33,980 nucleotides of DNA from an uncultured beta proteobacterium (GTDB lineage: Bacteria; Pseudomonadota; Gammaproteobacteria; Burkholderiales; Burkholderiaceae_C): NCBI GenBank assembly GCA_903954045.1, contig CAJBMJ010000204.1:1-33980 (forward strand), given 5' to 3'. Position 1 is the stretch's first letter. Each line of letters starts with the position of its first letter. Position numbers and translations under genes: made by a program. Of the stretch, positions 15,342 through 24,691 are shown one piece after another. The notes under the pieces were generated by a model that was not told where the DNA came from, searched no databases, and saw nothing but the letters and a program-made list of their open reading frames with translations.

Positions 15342-17202
15342 GTACCCAGCAAACGCCCTGGGTTTGACCGGGGCTGGCACTGAAGCTGCCACCATGTGCC
15401 CGCGCTATATGCGCTACCAGTGACAGGCCCAGACCAAACCCCGGCTTGTCCTGATTAGGCTTGCGCAACTGCACGGTTTGTCCAATTTGGGCGTATTGCT
15501 CAGGCTCGAGCCCCGGTCCTTGGTCTTCTACCGTGAATTCTGCGTGACCGTTGCGGTCGACCGCCAGCCGAATCTGCACCGGTTTGTCTGCCCCGGCATA
15601 TTTGAGTGCGTTGATGACAATGTTTTCCAGGGCCAGTTTGGCCAGCAAGGGATCAAAGCTGGTGGTGACAGGGGCGGCGTCTGGGGGCATCGTCCAAACC
15701 AGTGTGGCGTGGGCGTAGTTCAGTGTCAATTCGGCCTGTACGTTCTTGGCCCAGGTGTTGAGCTGCACGCGTTCAGGCTTGACGACCACTTGCCCGGATT
15801 CCAGAGACGCGCTGTTGAGGAATGCTTCCACCAGCTTTCCGGTCTCGAAAGCCCAGAGGCGAATGTCGGTCACGCGTTTGCCTGCGCGCTCCGCCAGGCT
15901 GGAATCGCGCAGCAACATCTCGGCAGAGCGGCCAATGCGCGCCAGTGGCCCTAGCAACTCGTGCGCCACAAAGGCAGAAAACGACTGAATCTGGTCGCGC
16001 TGGGTGGTGAGCAGGCGTTGCTGAAACAGGCCTTCACGGTGCGCAGTTTCAAGCACGCGGATGGACCGGTTGGTGGCAATACCCAAAATCAATACGTGTA
16101 CCAGCGACGACATATCAAACGCCGCAGCAAACCACGGCTGCGCCGGGATGACCCCGGCCACGCTGAGGTTGTTGGCAATGGCGGTGGCCGTGCTGAGGAA
16201 AAAAGCCAAAACAAATAGGCCAATGGAGACACGACGCTCAGGGCGGCGCATGGCCCACAGGGCCAACACCAGATTGACAATGCTGATTACCAGAATACCT
16301 AGCACGGCGGTTTGTGCTGCCTGCCGGTAATACGGGGTGTTGACGCTGAGCATGCTCAGCAGGCAATAGGCAATGATGCCCAGATAGGCTTTGAAAAGCC
16401 GGGGTGAGTTGCTGCGCAGTTGCAAAATGATGATCCACAGCAGGCAGGACACAGCCGGTGCCAGCAAGATGCCAAAGCCGGTGACCCAATTGGCCAAAGC
16501 CGCAGAGCCCAGCCAGGCATTGAACAAAATGGGCTGATTGACTCCGACAAAAATAGCCAGAAGGCACAGCAGGTAGGCGCTGTAACCGAGTTGCACTGCT
16601 TGCCGCATCACGATGGCACCCACGGCGTACATGATGGCTGTGAGCAAATAAAGCGTGATGAATATGCCAGCCTTGAAAGGGTTGCTCGACTGACCTATGA
16701 GCAACTCTTCGTCCGTCAGTAACTGGGCCCGCACATTGAGCGCGCTGGTGGTTTGCACGCGCAGCAGGTAGCTGGTTTCTTCCGCCAGCGCGGGTAGTCG
16801 CACCACGTGGCTGGCGTAGGACAACGGGGGAGGCTCCGACAGAATGGTGTCACCCATGCTGACCCAGGGGGTCGTTTGGCCCCAGGAATAAATGTCAATG
16901 CGGTCAAGATAAGGGTAGCCCACGGAAAGGAGCCACCCCTTTGCACCAGCGGGTACGGCGGGAACTTTGAACCGCGCCCAGAGTACGCCGGGGCTGTAGC
17001 CATAAAAACCTTGCCTGGCGTCTTGCGACCAGTTTTGCGGCTCGGTGAAAATTTGTTCGGCCTGCAATTGTTCGCTGCGGTCCAGCAAGACGGACCATTG
17101 CATATTGAGATTGGTGGCCCAGGCCATTGGCAGCGCACACCACAAAGCCAATCCCAGCAAAGCCGAGCGGAGCCAGGCGGTGAGCTGAATATTTACCACC
17201 AT
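15322..17202 (-). CDS. 7TMR-DISM sensor histidine kinase
   Basis: A 626-residue membrane kinase. From the start chosen (ATG 17202, MVVNIQLTAWL): signal peptide ending MAWA, a periplasmic DISMED2-type carbohydrate-binding-like domain (WSVLLDRSEQL ... LLSVGYPYLDRIDIYSW), seven hydrophobic helices typical of 7TMR-DISM receptors, then a kinase core. The phospho-accepting H414 lies in VAHELLGPLARIG, with N-box ENIVINALKYAG, G1 VEDQGPGL and G2 GFGLGLSLVAHIARAHGG, so it should be active. The start overlaps the end of the YqaA-like gene by 10 bp, suggesting translational coupling; its end overlaps the response regulator. The ligand is unknown, though extracellular sugars are a family-based guess. Confidence 0.92.
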   Translation of the reverse strand: MVVNIQLTAWLRSALLGLALWCALPMAWATNLNMQWSVLLDRSEQLQAEQIFTEPQNWSQDARQGFYGYSPGVLWARFKVPAVPAGAKGWLLSVGYPYLDRIDIYSWGQTTPWVSMGDTILSEPPPLSYASHVVRLPALAEETSYLLRVQTTSALNVRAQLLTDEELLIGQSSNPFKAGIFITLYLLTAIMYAVGAIVMRQAVQLGYSAYLLCLLAIFVGVNQPILFNAWLGSAALANWVTGFGILLAPAVSCLLWIIILQLRSNSPRLFKAYLGIIAYCLLSMLSVNTPYYRQAAQTAVLGILVISIVNLVLALWAMRRPERRVSIGLFVLAFFLSTATAIANNLSVAGVIPAQPWFAAAFDMSSLVHVLILGIATNRSIRVLETAHREGLFQQRLLTTQRDQIQSFSAFVAHELLGPLARIGRSAEMLLRDSSLAERAGKRVTDIRLWAFETGKLVEAFLNSASLESGQVVVKPERVQLNTWAKNVQAELTLNYAHATLVWTMPPDAAPVTTSFDPLLAKLALENIVINALKYAGADKPVQIRLAVDRNGHAEFTVEDQGPGLEPEQYAQIGQTVQLRKPNQDKPGFGLGLSLVAHIARAHGGSFSASPGQTQGVCWVLKLGQS

Positions 17203-17666
17203 TGCACCAGCCCGGTCAGCGCCGCCGTCATCACCAGGTAGCGAAAAAACTTTCCGATGGCCATGTACATCACGCAGGGCCAAAAAGGCAGTTGCAACCA
17301 ACCCGCCACTGCGCAAAGTGGGTCACCCACGACCGGCAGCCACGACAACAGGCAGGCTTTGGGGCCCAGGCTTTTCAGCCAGTCCAGAACTCTGAGGTGC
17401 GTGTGGGAGTGCTTGTATTTGTCGGCGACCTTGTGTGCGCCGTAGCCCAGCCACCAGTCCAGCGCTCCACCCAGCGTGTTGCCAGCCGTGGCTACCAGAA
17501 TAGCGGGCCAGAAAAGCTCCGGGTTGAGCTGGACCAGCCCAAATACTGCGGGCTCCGAGCCCAGCGGAAGCAGGGTTGCTGAAATAAATGAAATCAGAAA
17601 CACCGTACTCAAGCCGAACTGCGGCAGAGCCAGCAGGGTGAGAAGATGGTCGATCCAGAGGGGCAT
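17193..17666 (-). CDS. YqaA/DedA-family small membrane protein
   Basis: A 157-residue inner-membrane protein of the YqaA branch of the DedA/SNARE-associated (VTT) family. It has several hydrophobic segments, a conserved FISATLLPLGSEP near the N-terminus, ATAGNTLGGALDWWLGY in the middle and SWLPVVGDPLCAVAGWLQLPFWPCVMYMAIGKFFRY, which matches the family's G-D-P and G-K-x-x-R-Y pattern. The start ATG 17666 (MPLWIDHLL) removes an unlikely 18-residue extension. DedA-like proteins are linked to lipid-carrier flipping and envelope integrity. Overlap with the sensor kinase start suggests co-expression, perhaps as part of an envelope-sensing unit. Confidence 0.88.
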   Translation of the reverse strand: MPLWIDHLLTLLALPQFGLSTVFLISFISATLLPLGSEPAVFGLVQLNPELFWPAILVATAGNTLGGALDWWLGYGAHKVADKYKHSHTHLRVLDWLKSLGPKACLLSWLPVVGDPLCAVAGWLQLPFWPCVMYMAIGKFFRYLVMTAALTGLVQWW

Positions 17667-17807
17667 GGGGGCAGTGTAGTGGCTGCAGCAAACACCAAGA
17701 ACGCTGGAAGTAAGCTGCATTTCAATTGCTGAAATTTTGAGCAGGTAGAATTAGTTTCGGCACTCGCCCTCGCACCTTCCACCCCCGTTTCTATTTCCAC
17801 TACGCAT
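17667..17807. other. divergent intergenic region upstream of dusB-fis
   Basis: 141 bp expected to carry the dusB-fis promoter. TAGAAT (near 17745) is a possible -10, but no convincing -35 is seen at the right distance. Confidence 0.35.
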
Positions 17808-18860
17808 ATGCACATTGGCCCGTTCGCTTTGGCGAATCCCCTGTTGGTGGCACCTATGGCCGGTGTCACGGACAGGCCCTTTCGCCAGTTGTGCAAACGT
17901 CTGGGGGCAGCCTATGCCGTCAGCGAGATGGTGACATCCCGGCCAGACCTGCTGAAGACGCTCAAAACCTCTCGCCGTGCCAACCACGATGGCGAACCGG
18001 GGCCCATTGCGGTGCAGATAGCTGGTACCGATGCGGCCATGATGGCCCACGCCGCGCGTTACAACATAGACCGGGGCGCGCAGATTATTGATATCAATAT
18101 GGGCTGCCCAGCCAAGAAGGTGTGCAACAAGTGGGCCGGTTCGGCGCTAATGCAGGACGAGGCGCTGGCGCTGGAGATAGTTCAGGCAGTGGTGAATGCC
18201 TGTGAACCCCACAAGGTGCCGGTCACCCTAAAAATGCGCACCGGCTGGTGCCAGAGCCATAAAAACGCACTGTCCATTGCCCGCGCCGCCGAAGCGGCCG
18301 GAGTGCAGATGATTTCGGTGCACGGTCGCACCCGCGAGCAGGGCTACAAAGGCGCGGCCGAGTACGACACCATTGCAGAAGTCAAGGCAGCGCTGCGCAT
18401 ACCGGTGGTAGCCAATGGCGATATCGATACGCCCGAAAAAGCCAGAGAAGTGTTGCGCCTCACCGGCGCCGACGCCCTGATGATTGGGCGTGCAGCCCAG
18501 GGCCGCCCCTGGATATTCCGTGAAATAGCCCATTTTTTGGCTACCGGCACCCATCTGGCGCCACCGCTGGTCAGTGAGGTCAAACGCCTGCTGGTGGAGC
18601 ATCTGCACGATCACTACCAGTTGTATGGTGATTTCATTGGCGTGCGTTCGGCCCGCAAGCACATCGGCTGGTATGTGCGGTCTTTGCCTGGGGGCGAGCA
18701 ATTTCGCTCGGAGATGAACGCGCTGGAAGATTGTGAGGCCCAGGTGGCCGCAGTCGAGCGGTATATGGACCAGATCAATCAGAACATGGACCGCATCCCC
18801 GTCTACGGTGGGGACAAGGTTGATAAAGAGGAACAAGATATGAGGGAAATAGCAGTATGA
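17808..18860 (+). CDS. dusB: tRNA-dihydrouridine synthase DusB
   Basis: A 350-residue FMN-dependent enzyme that reduces uridine to dihydrouridine in tRNA. Landmarks are the opening LLVAPMAGVTDRPFRQL, the FMN-barrel segment INMGCPAKKVC with the catalytic Cys at 106 followed by NKWAGSALM, the phosphate-binding HGRTREQGYKG, and VVANGDIDTPEKA ... DALMIGRAAQGRPWIF. The tail (about residues 320-350) is polar and variable. The ATG of fis lies within the dusB stop (ATGA), the classical dusB-fis operon of proteobacteria, which supports DusB over the DusA or DusC types. Confidence 0.95.
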   Translation: MHIGPFALANPLLVAPMAGVTDRPFRQLCKRLGAAYAVSEMVTSRPDLLKTLKTSRRANHDGEPGPIAVQIAGTDAAMMAHAARYNIDRGAQIIDINMGCPAKKVCNKWAGSALMQDEALALEIVQAVVNACEPHKVPVTLKMRTGWCQSHKNALSIARAAEAAGVQMISVHGRTREQGYKGAAEYDTIAEVKAALRIPVVANGDIDTPEKAREVLRLTGADALMIGRAAQGRPWIFREIAHFLATGTHLAPPLVSEVKRLLVEHLHDHYQLYGDFIGVRSARKHIGWYVRSLPGGEQFRSEMNALEDCEAQVAAVERYMDQINQNMDRIPVYGGDKVDKEEQDMREIAV

Positions 18861-19093
18861 GCAGCAAACACATTGAAGAGAGCGTTCGCTCCGGCCTGGA
18901 GGTTTATTTCAAAGATCTGGGTGGGTCAGAACCGGACCGCATGCACGACATGGTGGTGCGTCTGGTGGAGAAACCCCTGCTCGAGGTGGTAATGCGCCAT
19001 GCCGACCACAACCAGTCCAAGGCGGCCCAGTGGCTGGGCCTGAACCGCAACACGCTGCGCAAGAAGTTGCTGGAGCACAAGCTGATCGCCTAA
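18857..19093 (+). CDS. fis: Fis-family nucleoid-associated DNA-binding protein
   Basis: A 78-residue Fis homologue, shorter at the N-terminus than the 98-residue E. coli protein, as is usual in betaproteobacteria. The C-terminal helix-turn-helix is fully recognisable ([29 protein letters not shown]). Fis bends DNA, adjusts supercoiling and activates rRNA and growth-phase genes. Translation is coupled to dusB through a 4-bp overlap, so its level follows that operon. Confidence 0.95.
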   Translation: MSSKHIEESVRSGLEVYFKDLGGSEPDRMHDMVVRLVEKPLLEVVMRHADHNQSKAAQWLGLNRNTLRKKLLEHKLIA

Positions 19094-19139
19094 GGTCGCT
19101 CGTGCCACTGCCCGTCAAGAATTCACTTTTCAATCATTT

Positions 19140-20759
19140 ATGAACGCACTTCTTTCTGTCTCTGACAAAACCGGCATCGTCGAACTCGCCCAGGCGCTGC
19201 TTGCGCAGGGCATCAAATTACTCTCTACCGGAGGCACCGCCAAACTGCTGGCTGAGAATGGCTTGCCCGTGACCGAAGTGGCCGATATGACGGGCTTTCC
19301 CGAAATGCTGGATGGCCGTGTCAAAACCCTGCACCCCCGGGTGCACGGTGGTTTGCTGGCGCGGCGTGACCTGCCTGCCCACATGGCTGCATTAGCCGAG
19401 CACAAGATCGACACCATCGACGTTCTGGTGGTGAACCTGTACCCCTTTGAAGCCACCGTGGCCAATCCAGACTGCACGCTGGAAGATGCCATTGAGAACA
19501 TTGACATTGGTGGCCCCGCCATGGTGCGCAGCGCTGCCAAAAACTGGAAAGACGTGGCGGTGCTGACCGACGCATCGCAATACGCCACCGTGATTACCGA
19601 GTTGAAGGCCAATGGCAAGGTGAGCGACAAGACCAAGTTTGCTTTGAGCGTGGCTGCCTTTAACCGCATCAGCCAGTATGACGGCGCGATCAGCGACTAC
19701 CTGAGCGCCGTGCAGGTGGGTGACGAAGTGCCCGCAGGCAACGCGACTCCCAAGCTGGACCTTTTCCCCGGCCAGAGCAATGGCCGCTTCGTCAAAGTGC
19801 AAGACCTGCGCTATGGCGAAAATTCTCACCAGAGCGCAGCGCTTTACCGCGACCTGTACCCCGCGCCCGGCTCTTTGGTCACTGCCCAGCAATTGCAGGG
19901 TAAGGAACTGAGCTACAACAACATTGCCGATGCGGATGCAGCCTGGGAATGTGTCAAGAGCTTCGACTCCCCGGCCTGCGTGATCGTCAAGCACGCCAAC
20001 CCCTGCGGTGTGGCTTTGGGCGCCGACGCACTGGAGTCGTACAGCAAGGCGTTTCAGACCGACCCCACCAGCGCATTTGGTGGCATTATTGCCCTCAACT
20101 GCCCGCTGGATGAGCGTGCGGCGCTACAAATTTCGAAGCAGTTTGTCGAGGTGCTGATGGCGCCTGCCTTTACCCCGGAAGCCCTGGCCGTATTCAAAAG
20201 CAAGGTGAATGTGCGCATTTTGCAGATTGAGCTTCCTGTGCCCCTGGGCGGTGCCCACGCGAGCGGAGCCACCGACTGGGAATGTGGCCGCAACGCTATG
20301 GATATGAAGCGTATTGGCTCAGGCATCCTTCTGCAGACGTCTGATAACCACGTGTTGACACTGGCTGACCTGAAAGTGGCAACGACCAAGCAGCCAACCC
20401 AGGAAGAACTGCAAGACTTGCTGTTTGCCTGGAATGTGGCCAAGTTTGTCAAATCCAATGCCATTGTTTTCTGCAAGGGTGGCATGACCATGGGCGTGGG
20501 CGCAGGGCAAATGAGCCGCCTGGATTCGGCCCGCATTGCCAGCATCAAGGCGGGTCACGCCAATTTGTCACTGGCGGGTACCGTGGTGGCCAGCGACGCG
20601 TTCTTCCCCTTCCGCGATGGCCTGGATGTGGTGGTCGACGCGGGTGCTACCTGCGTGATTCAGCCGGGTGGTTCCATGCGCGACGACGAGGTCATTGCCG
20701 CCGCCAACGAACGTGGCGTGGCCATGGTGTTCAGTGGCGTGCGCCACTTCAGGCACTAA
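19140..20759 (+). CDS. purH: bifunctional AICAR formyltransferase / IMP cyclohydrolase
   Basis: A 539-residue enzyme catalysing the last two steps of IMP synthesis. The N-terminal MGS-like IMP cyclohydrolase domain ([35 protein letters not shown] ... [19 protein letters not shown], about residues 1-150) is followed by the transformylase domain with KHANPCG (catalytic Lys-His pair), a [16 protein letters not shown] segment and a C-terminal [30 protein letters not shown]. Length and ends are canonical. It starts 46 bp after fis with no obvious ribosome-binding site, so it may be partly read from the dusB-fis transcript. Its stop overlaps the stop of the convergent lipoprotein gene by 4 bp. Confidence 0.97.
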   Translation: MNALLSVSDKTGIVELAQALLAQGIKLLSTGGTAKLLAENGLPVTEVADMTGFPEMLDGRVKTLHPRVHGGLLARRDLPAHMAALAEHKIDTIDVLVVNLYPFEATVANPDCTLEDAIENIDIGGPAMVRSAAKNWKDVAVLTDASQYATVITELKANGKVSDKTKFALSVAAFNRISQYDGAISDYLSAVQVGDEVPAGNATPKLDLFPGQSNGRFVKVQDLRYGENSHQSAALYRDLYPAPGSLVTAQQLQGKELSYNNIADADAAWECVKSFDSPACVIVKHANPCGVALGADALESYSKAFQTDPTSAFGGIIALNCPLDERAALQISKQFVEVLMAPAFTPEALAVFKSKVNVRILQIELPVPLGGAHASGATDWECGRNAMDMKRIGSGILLQTSDNHVLTLADLKVATTKQPTQEELQDLLFAWNVAKFVKSNAIVFCKGGMTMGVGAGQMSRLDSARIASIKAGHANLSLAGTVVASDAFFPFRDGLDVVVDAGATCVIQPGGSMRDDEVIAAANERGVAMVFSGVRHFRH

Positions 20760-21004
20760 CGAGTAGCGTCGGTGCTCCAGCCTCTGGAAGCCATGCATCC
20801 AGAGAGCAGGCTGCGGCGTTGTTCCACCAACTCGGCACACATGCCGTAGTCTCTTTCCAGAACACCGCGGCCCCGGTCACCCCACAGGTCTACCCAGGCA
20901 ATGTCCGACAGCGGTGACGGGAGAGCAGCGCATCCGGCAAAGGTAAATGCAATAACCGACACCAGACACAAGCCCAAAAGATGGGCGGGTTGTTTGTATT
21001 TCAT
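20756..21004 (-). CDS. hypothetical small lipoprotein
   Basis: An 82-residue protein with a lipoprotein signal peptide: hydrophobic [14 protein letters not shown] and the lipobox FAGC, so Cys24 should be lipidated and the mature form is about 59 residues. The mature part includes [40 protein letters not shown], with two more cysteines flanking an amphipathic stretch that might form a disulfide. I do not recognise a family. The AAGGAT ribosome-binding site (21010-21015) and the 21-bp distance from the upstream metallohydrolase gene suggest one transcript. Confidence 0.75.
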   Translation of the reverse strand: MKYKQPAHLLGLCLVSVIAFTFAGCAALPSPLSDIAWVDLWGDRGRGVLERDYGMCAELVEQRRSLLSGCMASRGWSTDATR

Positions 21005-21025
21005 GTTGGATCCTTGTCTCTCGCC

Positions 21026-21664
21026 TTAGCGGTCTGCCACAAAAGGATTGCTTTTTCGTTCGCGTCCAAAGGTGCTCTCGGGCCCATGGCCGGGAATGAA
21101 CACGGTGTCATTGCCCATGGGCCACAAGCGCTGTTGAATGCTGGCGATCAAGGTGTCGTGGTCGCCCTGGGGAAAGTCGGTGCGGCCAATGGAGCCGGCA
21201 AATAGTACATCGCCCACAAAAGCCCGCTTGGCTTCGCTGGAATAGAACACCACATGCCCAGGGGTGTGGCCTGGGCAGTGGCGCACTGTCAGGCTGCTGT
21301 TTCCAATGGTGACCGTGTCGCCGTCGTGCAGCCAGCGCGTGGGCTTGAAACTTTCTGCCTGCGGAAAACCAAACATCTTGCCCTGCTGCGCCAAGCCGTC
21401 GATCCAGAACTGGTCACCCTCATGGGGGCCCACGATGGGCAGTTGTAGTTGCCGCGCCAGGGTGCCAGCGGCTCCAGCGTGGTCGATATGGGCGTGCGTC
21501 AACCAGATCTCTTTCAAGGTCAAACCCTGGCTTTTCACAGCGGCCAAAATCTTGTCAATGTCGCCGCCCGGATCAATCACCGCCGCTTGCATTGTTTGGT
21601 CGCACCAGACCAATGAGCAGTTCTGGCTGAAAGCAGTAACAGGAACAGTGAGGTACTTCAGCAT
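21026..21664 (-). CDS. MBL-fold metallohydrolase, glyoxalase II-like (YcbL type)
   Basis: A 212-residue metallo-beta-lactamase-fold enzyme. The metal motif THAHIDHAG, the later metal ligands in HCPGHTPGHVVFY, VGDVLFAGSIGRTDFPQGD and the final PGHGPESTFGRERKSNPF are the pattern of the short, YcbL-like type of glyoxalase II, which lacks the long C-terminal glutathione-binding helices. Likely a thioesterase acting on S-acyl-glutathione or a related small thioester in the cytoplasm; the substrate is inferred from the family. It is probably cotranscribed with the downstream lipoprotein gene and lies in the same direction as hemL. Confidence 0.9.
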   Translation of the reverse strand: MLKYLTVPVTAFSQNCSLVWCDQTMQAAVIDPGGDIDKILAAVKSQGLTLKEIWLTHAHIDHAGAAGTLARQLQLPIVGPHEGDQFWIDGLAQQGKMFGFPQAESFKPTRWLHDGDTVTIGNSSLTVRHCPGHTPGHVVFYSSEAKRAFVGDVLFAGSIGRTDFPQGDHDTLIASIQQRLWPMGNDTVFIPGHGPESTFGRERKSNPFVADR

Positions 21665-21719
21665 GGGTGATGAAAATGGGCTCTAGTGCTTGATGGGTCT
21701 GCGTAAGTAGCTATGTTGT

Positions 21720-23012
21720 TTATAGCAAACCAAAGACTTCCGAGGCCGCCGCTACGGTCTGTGCAATGTCGGCATCGGTGTGCGCCGCGCTCATGAATCC
21801 GGCCTCGTACAGCGCGGGCGCAATGTAGATGCCCCGGTCGAGCAGGCCATGGAACAGGGTGTTGAAGCGTTTGTTGTCGGTGGTCATGACTGTGGCGTAG
21901 TTCTGGGGCAGGTCCTTGAACAGGAAAAACCCGAACATACCGCCTTCACTGTCGCCACAGAAGGGAACGCCCGCCTTATCAGCTGCTCCTTGCAAGCCGC
22001 TGATCAGGGTTTGGGTTTTTCGGCTCAGATCTTCGTAGAACCCTGGCTTGCGGATTTCCTTGAGCGTGGCCAGACCGCAGGCGGTGGCCACCGGATTGCC
22101 AGACAAAGTACCTGCCTGGTAGACCGGACCCAATGGTGCGAGTTGCTCCATGACCGCGCGTTTGCCGCCAAAGGCGGCCAGCGGCATACCGCCGCCAATA
22201 ACTTTGCCCAAGACTGTCATGTCGGGCTCAAAGTCGGGTATCGCTCTGGCATACACGCTTTGCGCGCTGCCCAGTGCTACGCGAAACCCGGTCATCACCT
22301 CGTCAAACACGAATAACGCCCCGTACTCGGTGCACAGTTCACGGCAGCGCTTCATGAAGGGTATGGAAGCCCGCACAAAGTTCATATTGCCAGCAATGGG
22401 CTCGATGATCAGGCAGGCCAGGTCTTTGCCGTGCAGCGAAAAGGCTTCTTCCAGCTGGGCCACATTGTTGTATTCCAGCACCAGCGTGTGTTGCACCACT
22501 TCAGCGGGAACGCCCGCGCTGGTGGCGTGGCCAAAGGTGGCCAGACCGGAGCCCGCCTTGACCAGCAGCGCATCTGCATGGCCGTGGTAACAGCCCTCGA
22601 ACTTGATGATCTTGTTGCGACCCGTAGCGCCCCGGGCCAAACGAATAGCACTCATGCCCGCTTCAGTGCCAGAACTCACCAGGCGCACCATCTCCATGCT
22701 GGGCACCAGGCTCAGAATTTCTTCCGCCAGTTCCACTTCGCGCTCGGTGGGGGCTCCAAAAGAAAATCCTTCCAGCGCAGCTTTCTGTACAGCTTCCAGC
22801 ACGGCAGGGTGGCCATGGCCCAAAATCATGGGCCCCCAGGAGCCGATGTAATCGATATAGCGCTGGTCGTTGGCGTCCCAGAAATAGGCACCCTGGGCGC
22901 GTTGTACAAAACGGGGTGTTCCACCCACGGCCTTGAAGGCCCGCACAGGGGAGTTGACGCCGCCTGGAATGACTTGGCGGGCACGGTCAAAGAGGGTCTG
23001 GTTACGGTCCAT
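21720..23012 (-). CDS. hemL: glutamate-1-semialdehyde 2,1-aminomutase
   Basis: A 430-residue PLP enzyme converting glutamate-1-semialdehyde to 5-aminolevulinate in the C5 haem pathway. Visible marks are [35 protein letters not shown], the PLP-Asp segment [12 protein letters not shown] and the Schiff-base Lys at residue 270 in [18 protein letters not shown] place the start at ATG 23012 (MDRNQTLFD), since the 24 extra residues of the track ORF have no family counterpart. It lies 7 bp after the thiD-like gene, so the two are likely an operon. A small GCTAT/ATAGC hairpin (21710-21726) overlaps the stop. Confidence 0.96.
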   Translation of the reverse strand: MDRNQTLFDRARQVIPGGVNSPVRAFKAVGGTPRFVQRAQGAYFWDANDQRYIDYIGSWGPMILGHGHPAVLEAVQKAALEGFSFGAPTEREVELAEEILSLVPSMEMVRLVSSGTEAGMSAIRLARGATGRNKIIKFEGCYHGHADALLVKAGSGLATFGHATSAGVPAEVVQHTLVLEYNNVAQLEEAFSLHGKDLACLIIEPIAGNMNFVRASIPFMKRCRELCTEYGALFVFDEVMTGFRVALGSAQSVYARAIPDFEPDMTVLGKVIGGGMPLAAFGGKRAVMEQLAPLGPVYQAGTLSGNPVATACGLATLKEIRKPGFYEDLSRKTQTLISGLQGAADKAGVPFCGDSEGGMFGFFLFKDLPQNYATVMTTDNKRFNTLFHGLLDRGIYIAPALYEAGFMSAAHTDADIAQTVAAASEVFGLL

Positions 23013-23019
23013 GGTGGCT

Positions 23020-23937
23020 TTAGTGGCGGGTGTCGTTGGGGGAAATTTCAAAACTCGACTCGGATGCGGGCTCATCCTCGTCATCGTCCTCTTCTGCGTG
23101 GGCCCAGAACAGACGGTCTGGCTGGGCGTTGCCCATGCCGGGCCTAAATCCGTCTTCCAGGCAGCGGTCCAGATAGCTCAAAGCCTCTGCCACGCACTCG
23201 GTCAGCTCTGTTTCGCTGGCAATGAGTGCGGCAACGGCCGCTGACAGGGTTTCGCCAGCGCCATTGAAAACAGCTTCAAAGCGCTCGAACTTATGGCTGC
23301 ACAGTACCGAAGTGGGGGAACTCAGCACGTTGTCGATGAACTGGTCTGGCAGGGCAATTCCGGTGACCAGCGTGTAGGGCACTCCAAATTCGTTGGCTGC
23401 GCGGGCAATGTCGCGGGCGGAGGGGCTGCGCTCGGAGCTCCAGTCCGGCAGCAACCAGCGTGAAAGGGTGCTGTGGTTGCCCACCAGCACGGTGGTCTGG
23501 GGCAGCAGCAGTTCAGTGCAGGCATCCTGGTACAGGTCGATCTGGTCTTCCTGCCACCACGAGAGGTCGGGCATGTAGGTGACCATGGGCACATCGGCGT
23601 AGTCGGACGCCAACTCTGCGATGGCGCTCAGGTTTTCTGGCGTGCCAACAAAGCCTACCTTGAAGGCTTGCACCGGCATGTCTTCCAGGATGACCCGGGC
23701 TTGCTCGGACACGGCTTCGTCATCAAAGGCAAAGTGGTCGTACACCGCGCTGGTATCTCTGGCGTAACTGCCTGTAACAATTGCAAGCGCGTGTGCGCCG
23801 ACCGAGGCAATGGCCATCACGTCGGCGGTCAGGCCTGCGGCACCGCTGGGATCATTGGCATTAAAGACCATGACACAGGCAGAGGGACCTTCTTCCAGAC
23901 TTTCATTTACGGGGAGTGTGGGTGTAGAAGCCGTCAT
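23020..23937 (-). CDS. thiD: ThiD-like hydroxymethylpyrimidine/phosphomethylpyrimidine kinase (divergent)
   Basis: A 305-residue ribokinase-fold protein. The opening [31 protein letters not shown] is the ThiD substrate/Mg entry motif (GSDSGGGAGIQADLK-like), and [18 protein letters not shown] matches the next conserved block. However, the anion-hole loop, normally GTGC in ThiD and GTGD/GAGD in relatives, reads [11 protein letters not shown] here, so the catalytic Cys/Asp position carries Glu. The C-terminus adds an acidic tail ([12 protein letters not shown]). It may still phosphorylate a pyrimidine or pyridoxal-like substrate, but activity is not assured. Family assignment is confident; the exact role in thiamine synthesis is not. 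The gene is probably cotranscribed with hemL. Confidence 0.78.
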   Translation of the reverse strand: MTASTPTLPVNESLEEGPSACVMVFNANDPSGAAGLTADVMAIASVGAHALAIVTGSYARDTSAVYDHFAFDDEAVSEQARVILEDMPVQAFKVGFVGTPENLSAIAELASDYADVPMVTYMPDLSWWQEDQIDLYQDACTELLLPQTTVLVGNHSTLSRWLLPDWSSERSPSARDIARAANEFGVPYTLVTGIALPDQFIDNVLSSPTSVLCSHKFERFEAVFNGAGETLSAAVAALIASETELTECVAEALSYLDRCLEDGFRPGMGNAQPDRLFWAHAEEDDDEDEPASESSFEISPNDTRH

Positions 23938-24019
23938 CGGGTGGGACCGTCCAAGTTGTTGCCATCAGGCAGAATGGTTCGCTTCGGACGGAAGGGCCGA
24001 AAGGCCGCAGTCGCATCGA

Positions 24020-24025
24020 TACAAT
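24020..24025 (+). promoter_or_regulatory. candidate -10 box overlapping the upstream rubredoxin start codon
   Basis: TACAAT, preceded by CGA and followed by GGC, overlaps the ATG at 24024. If used as a -10, transcription begins near 24032, downstream of that ATG, and favours the GTG at 24057. No clear -35. Confidence 0.35.
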
Positions 24026-24230
24026 GGCTTTATTCTATTCGAAGGCCCGCAACGCTGTGACTGACAAAAATACGTGGATGTGTCTTATTTGTGGCTGGAT
24101 TTATGACGAGGCCACGGGTGCCCCGGACCATGGAATTGCAGCTGGAACCCTATGGGCAGACGTCCCCATGAATTGGGTCTGCCCTGAATGTGCAGCGCGC
24201 AAGGAAGACTTTGAAATGGTTCAGATTTGA
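24024..24230 (+). CDS. rubredoxin
   Basis: A small one-iron electron-transfer protein with both Fe(SCys)4 pairs, MCLICGW and VCPECAARKEDF, and the core WIYDEATGAPDHGIAAGTLWADVP. The track start at ATG 24024 gives 68 residues; GTG at 24057 would give 57 residues (VTDKNTWMCLICG), nearer the usual 54-57. The shorter form is plausible because a -10-like TACAAT overlaps the ATG and a GAAGG element precedes the GTG. It is divergent from the thiD/hemL pair and 62 bp upstream of pilG, an arrangement I recall as common in Burkholderiales. The electron partner is not in view. Confidence 0.93.
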   Translation: MALFYSKARNAVTDKNTWMCLICGWIYDEATGAPDHGIAAGTLWADVPMNWVCPECAARKEDFEMVQI

Positions 24231-24292
24231 CCGGTGCATATGGCGGTCCTGTGTTTAGTGGTTGAACGCAAAGCCTCTTGGGAGTAAGCCTT

Positions 24293-24691
24293 GTGAGTAA
24301 CGATCAATCGGCGCTAAAAATTCTGGTGGTGGATGACAGCAACACCATTCGGCGCAGCGCCGAGATTTTTCTGAAGCATGGCGGCCATGATGTGATGCTG
24401 GCTGAAGACGGTTTTGATGCCCTCTCGAAGGTCAATGATTACCAGCCCAACCTGATTTTTTGTGACATCCTGATGCCCAGGCTTGACGGGTACCAGACCT
24501 GCGCCATCATCAAGCGCAATGAGCGGTTCTCGGGCGTCCCCATCGTCATGCTTTCTTCCAAAGATGGCGTTTTTGACAAGGCCCGGGGGCGCATGGTGGG
24601 TGCGCAGGACTACCTGACCAAACCTTTTACCAAAGAGCAGTTGCTGCAAGCGGTGCAGCAATTCGGCACTGTTGTGCAGGGAGCCGCCTGA
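24293..24691 (+). CDS. pilG: twitching motility response regulator PilG
   Basis: A 132-residue single-domain receiver. Phospho-acceptor D58 lies in LIFCDILMPRLDG, with acidic pocket VVDDSNTIRR, Ser at VMLSSKDG and Lys in DYLTKPFTKEQL. The start is GTG 24293, with a GGGAG ribosome-binding site 8 bp upstream (24280-24284); the track's 24278 start would include that site. PilG is phosphorylated by the ChpA kinase and promotes type IV pilus extension and cAMP signalling in Pseudomonas; the same role is inferred here. It is the first gene of the five-gene Pil-Chp operon, and its stop shares a base with the pilH ATG. Confidence 0.93.
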   Translation: MSNDQSALKILVVDDSNTIRRSAEIFLKHGGHDVMLAEDGFDALSKVNDYQPNLIFCDILMPRLDGYQTCAIIKRNERFSGVPIVMLSSKDGVFDKARGRMVGAQDYLTKPFTKEQLLQAVQQFGTVVQGAA

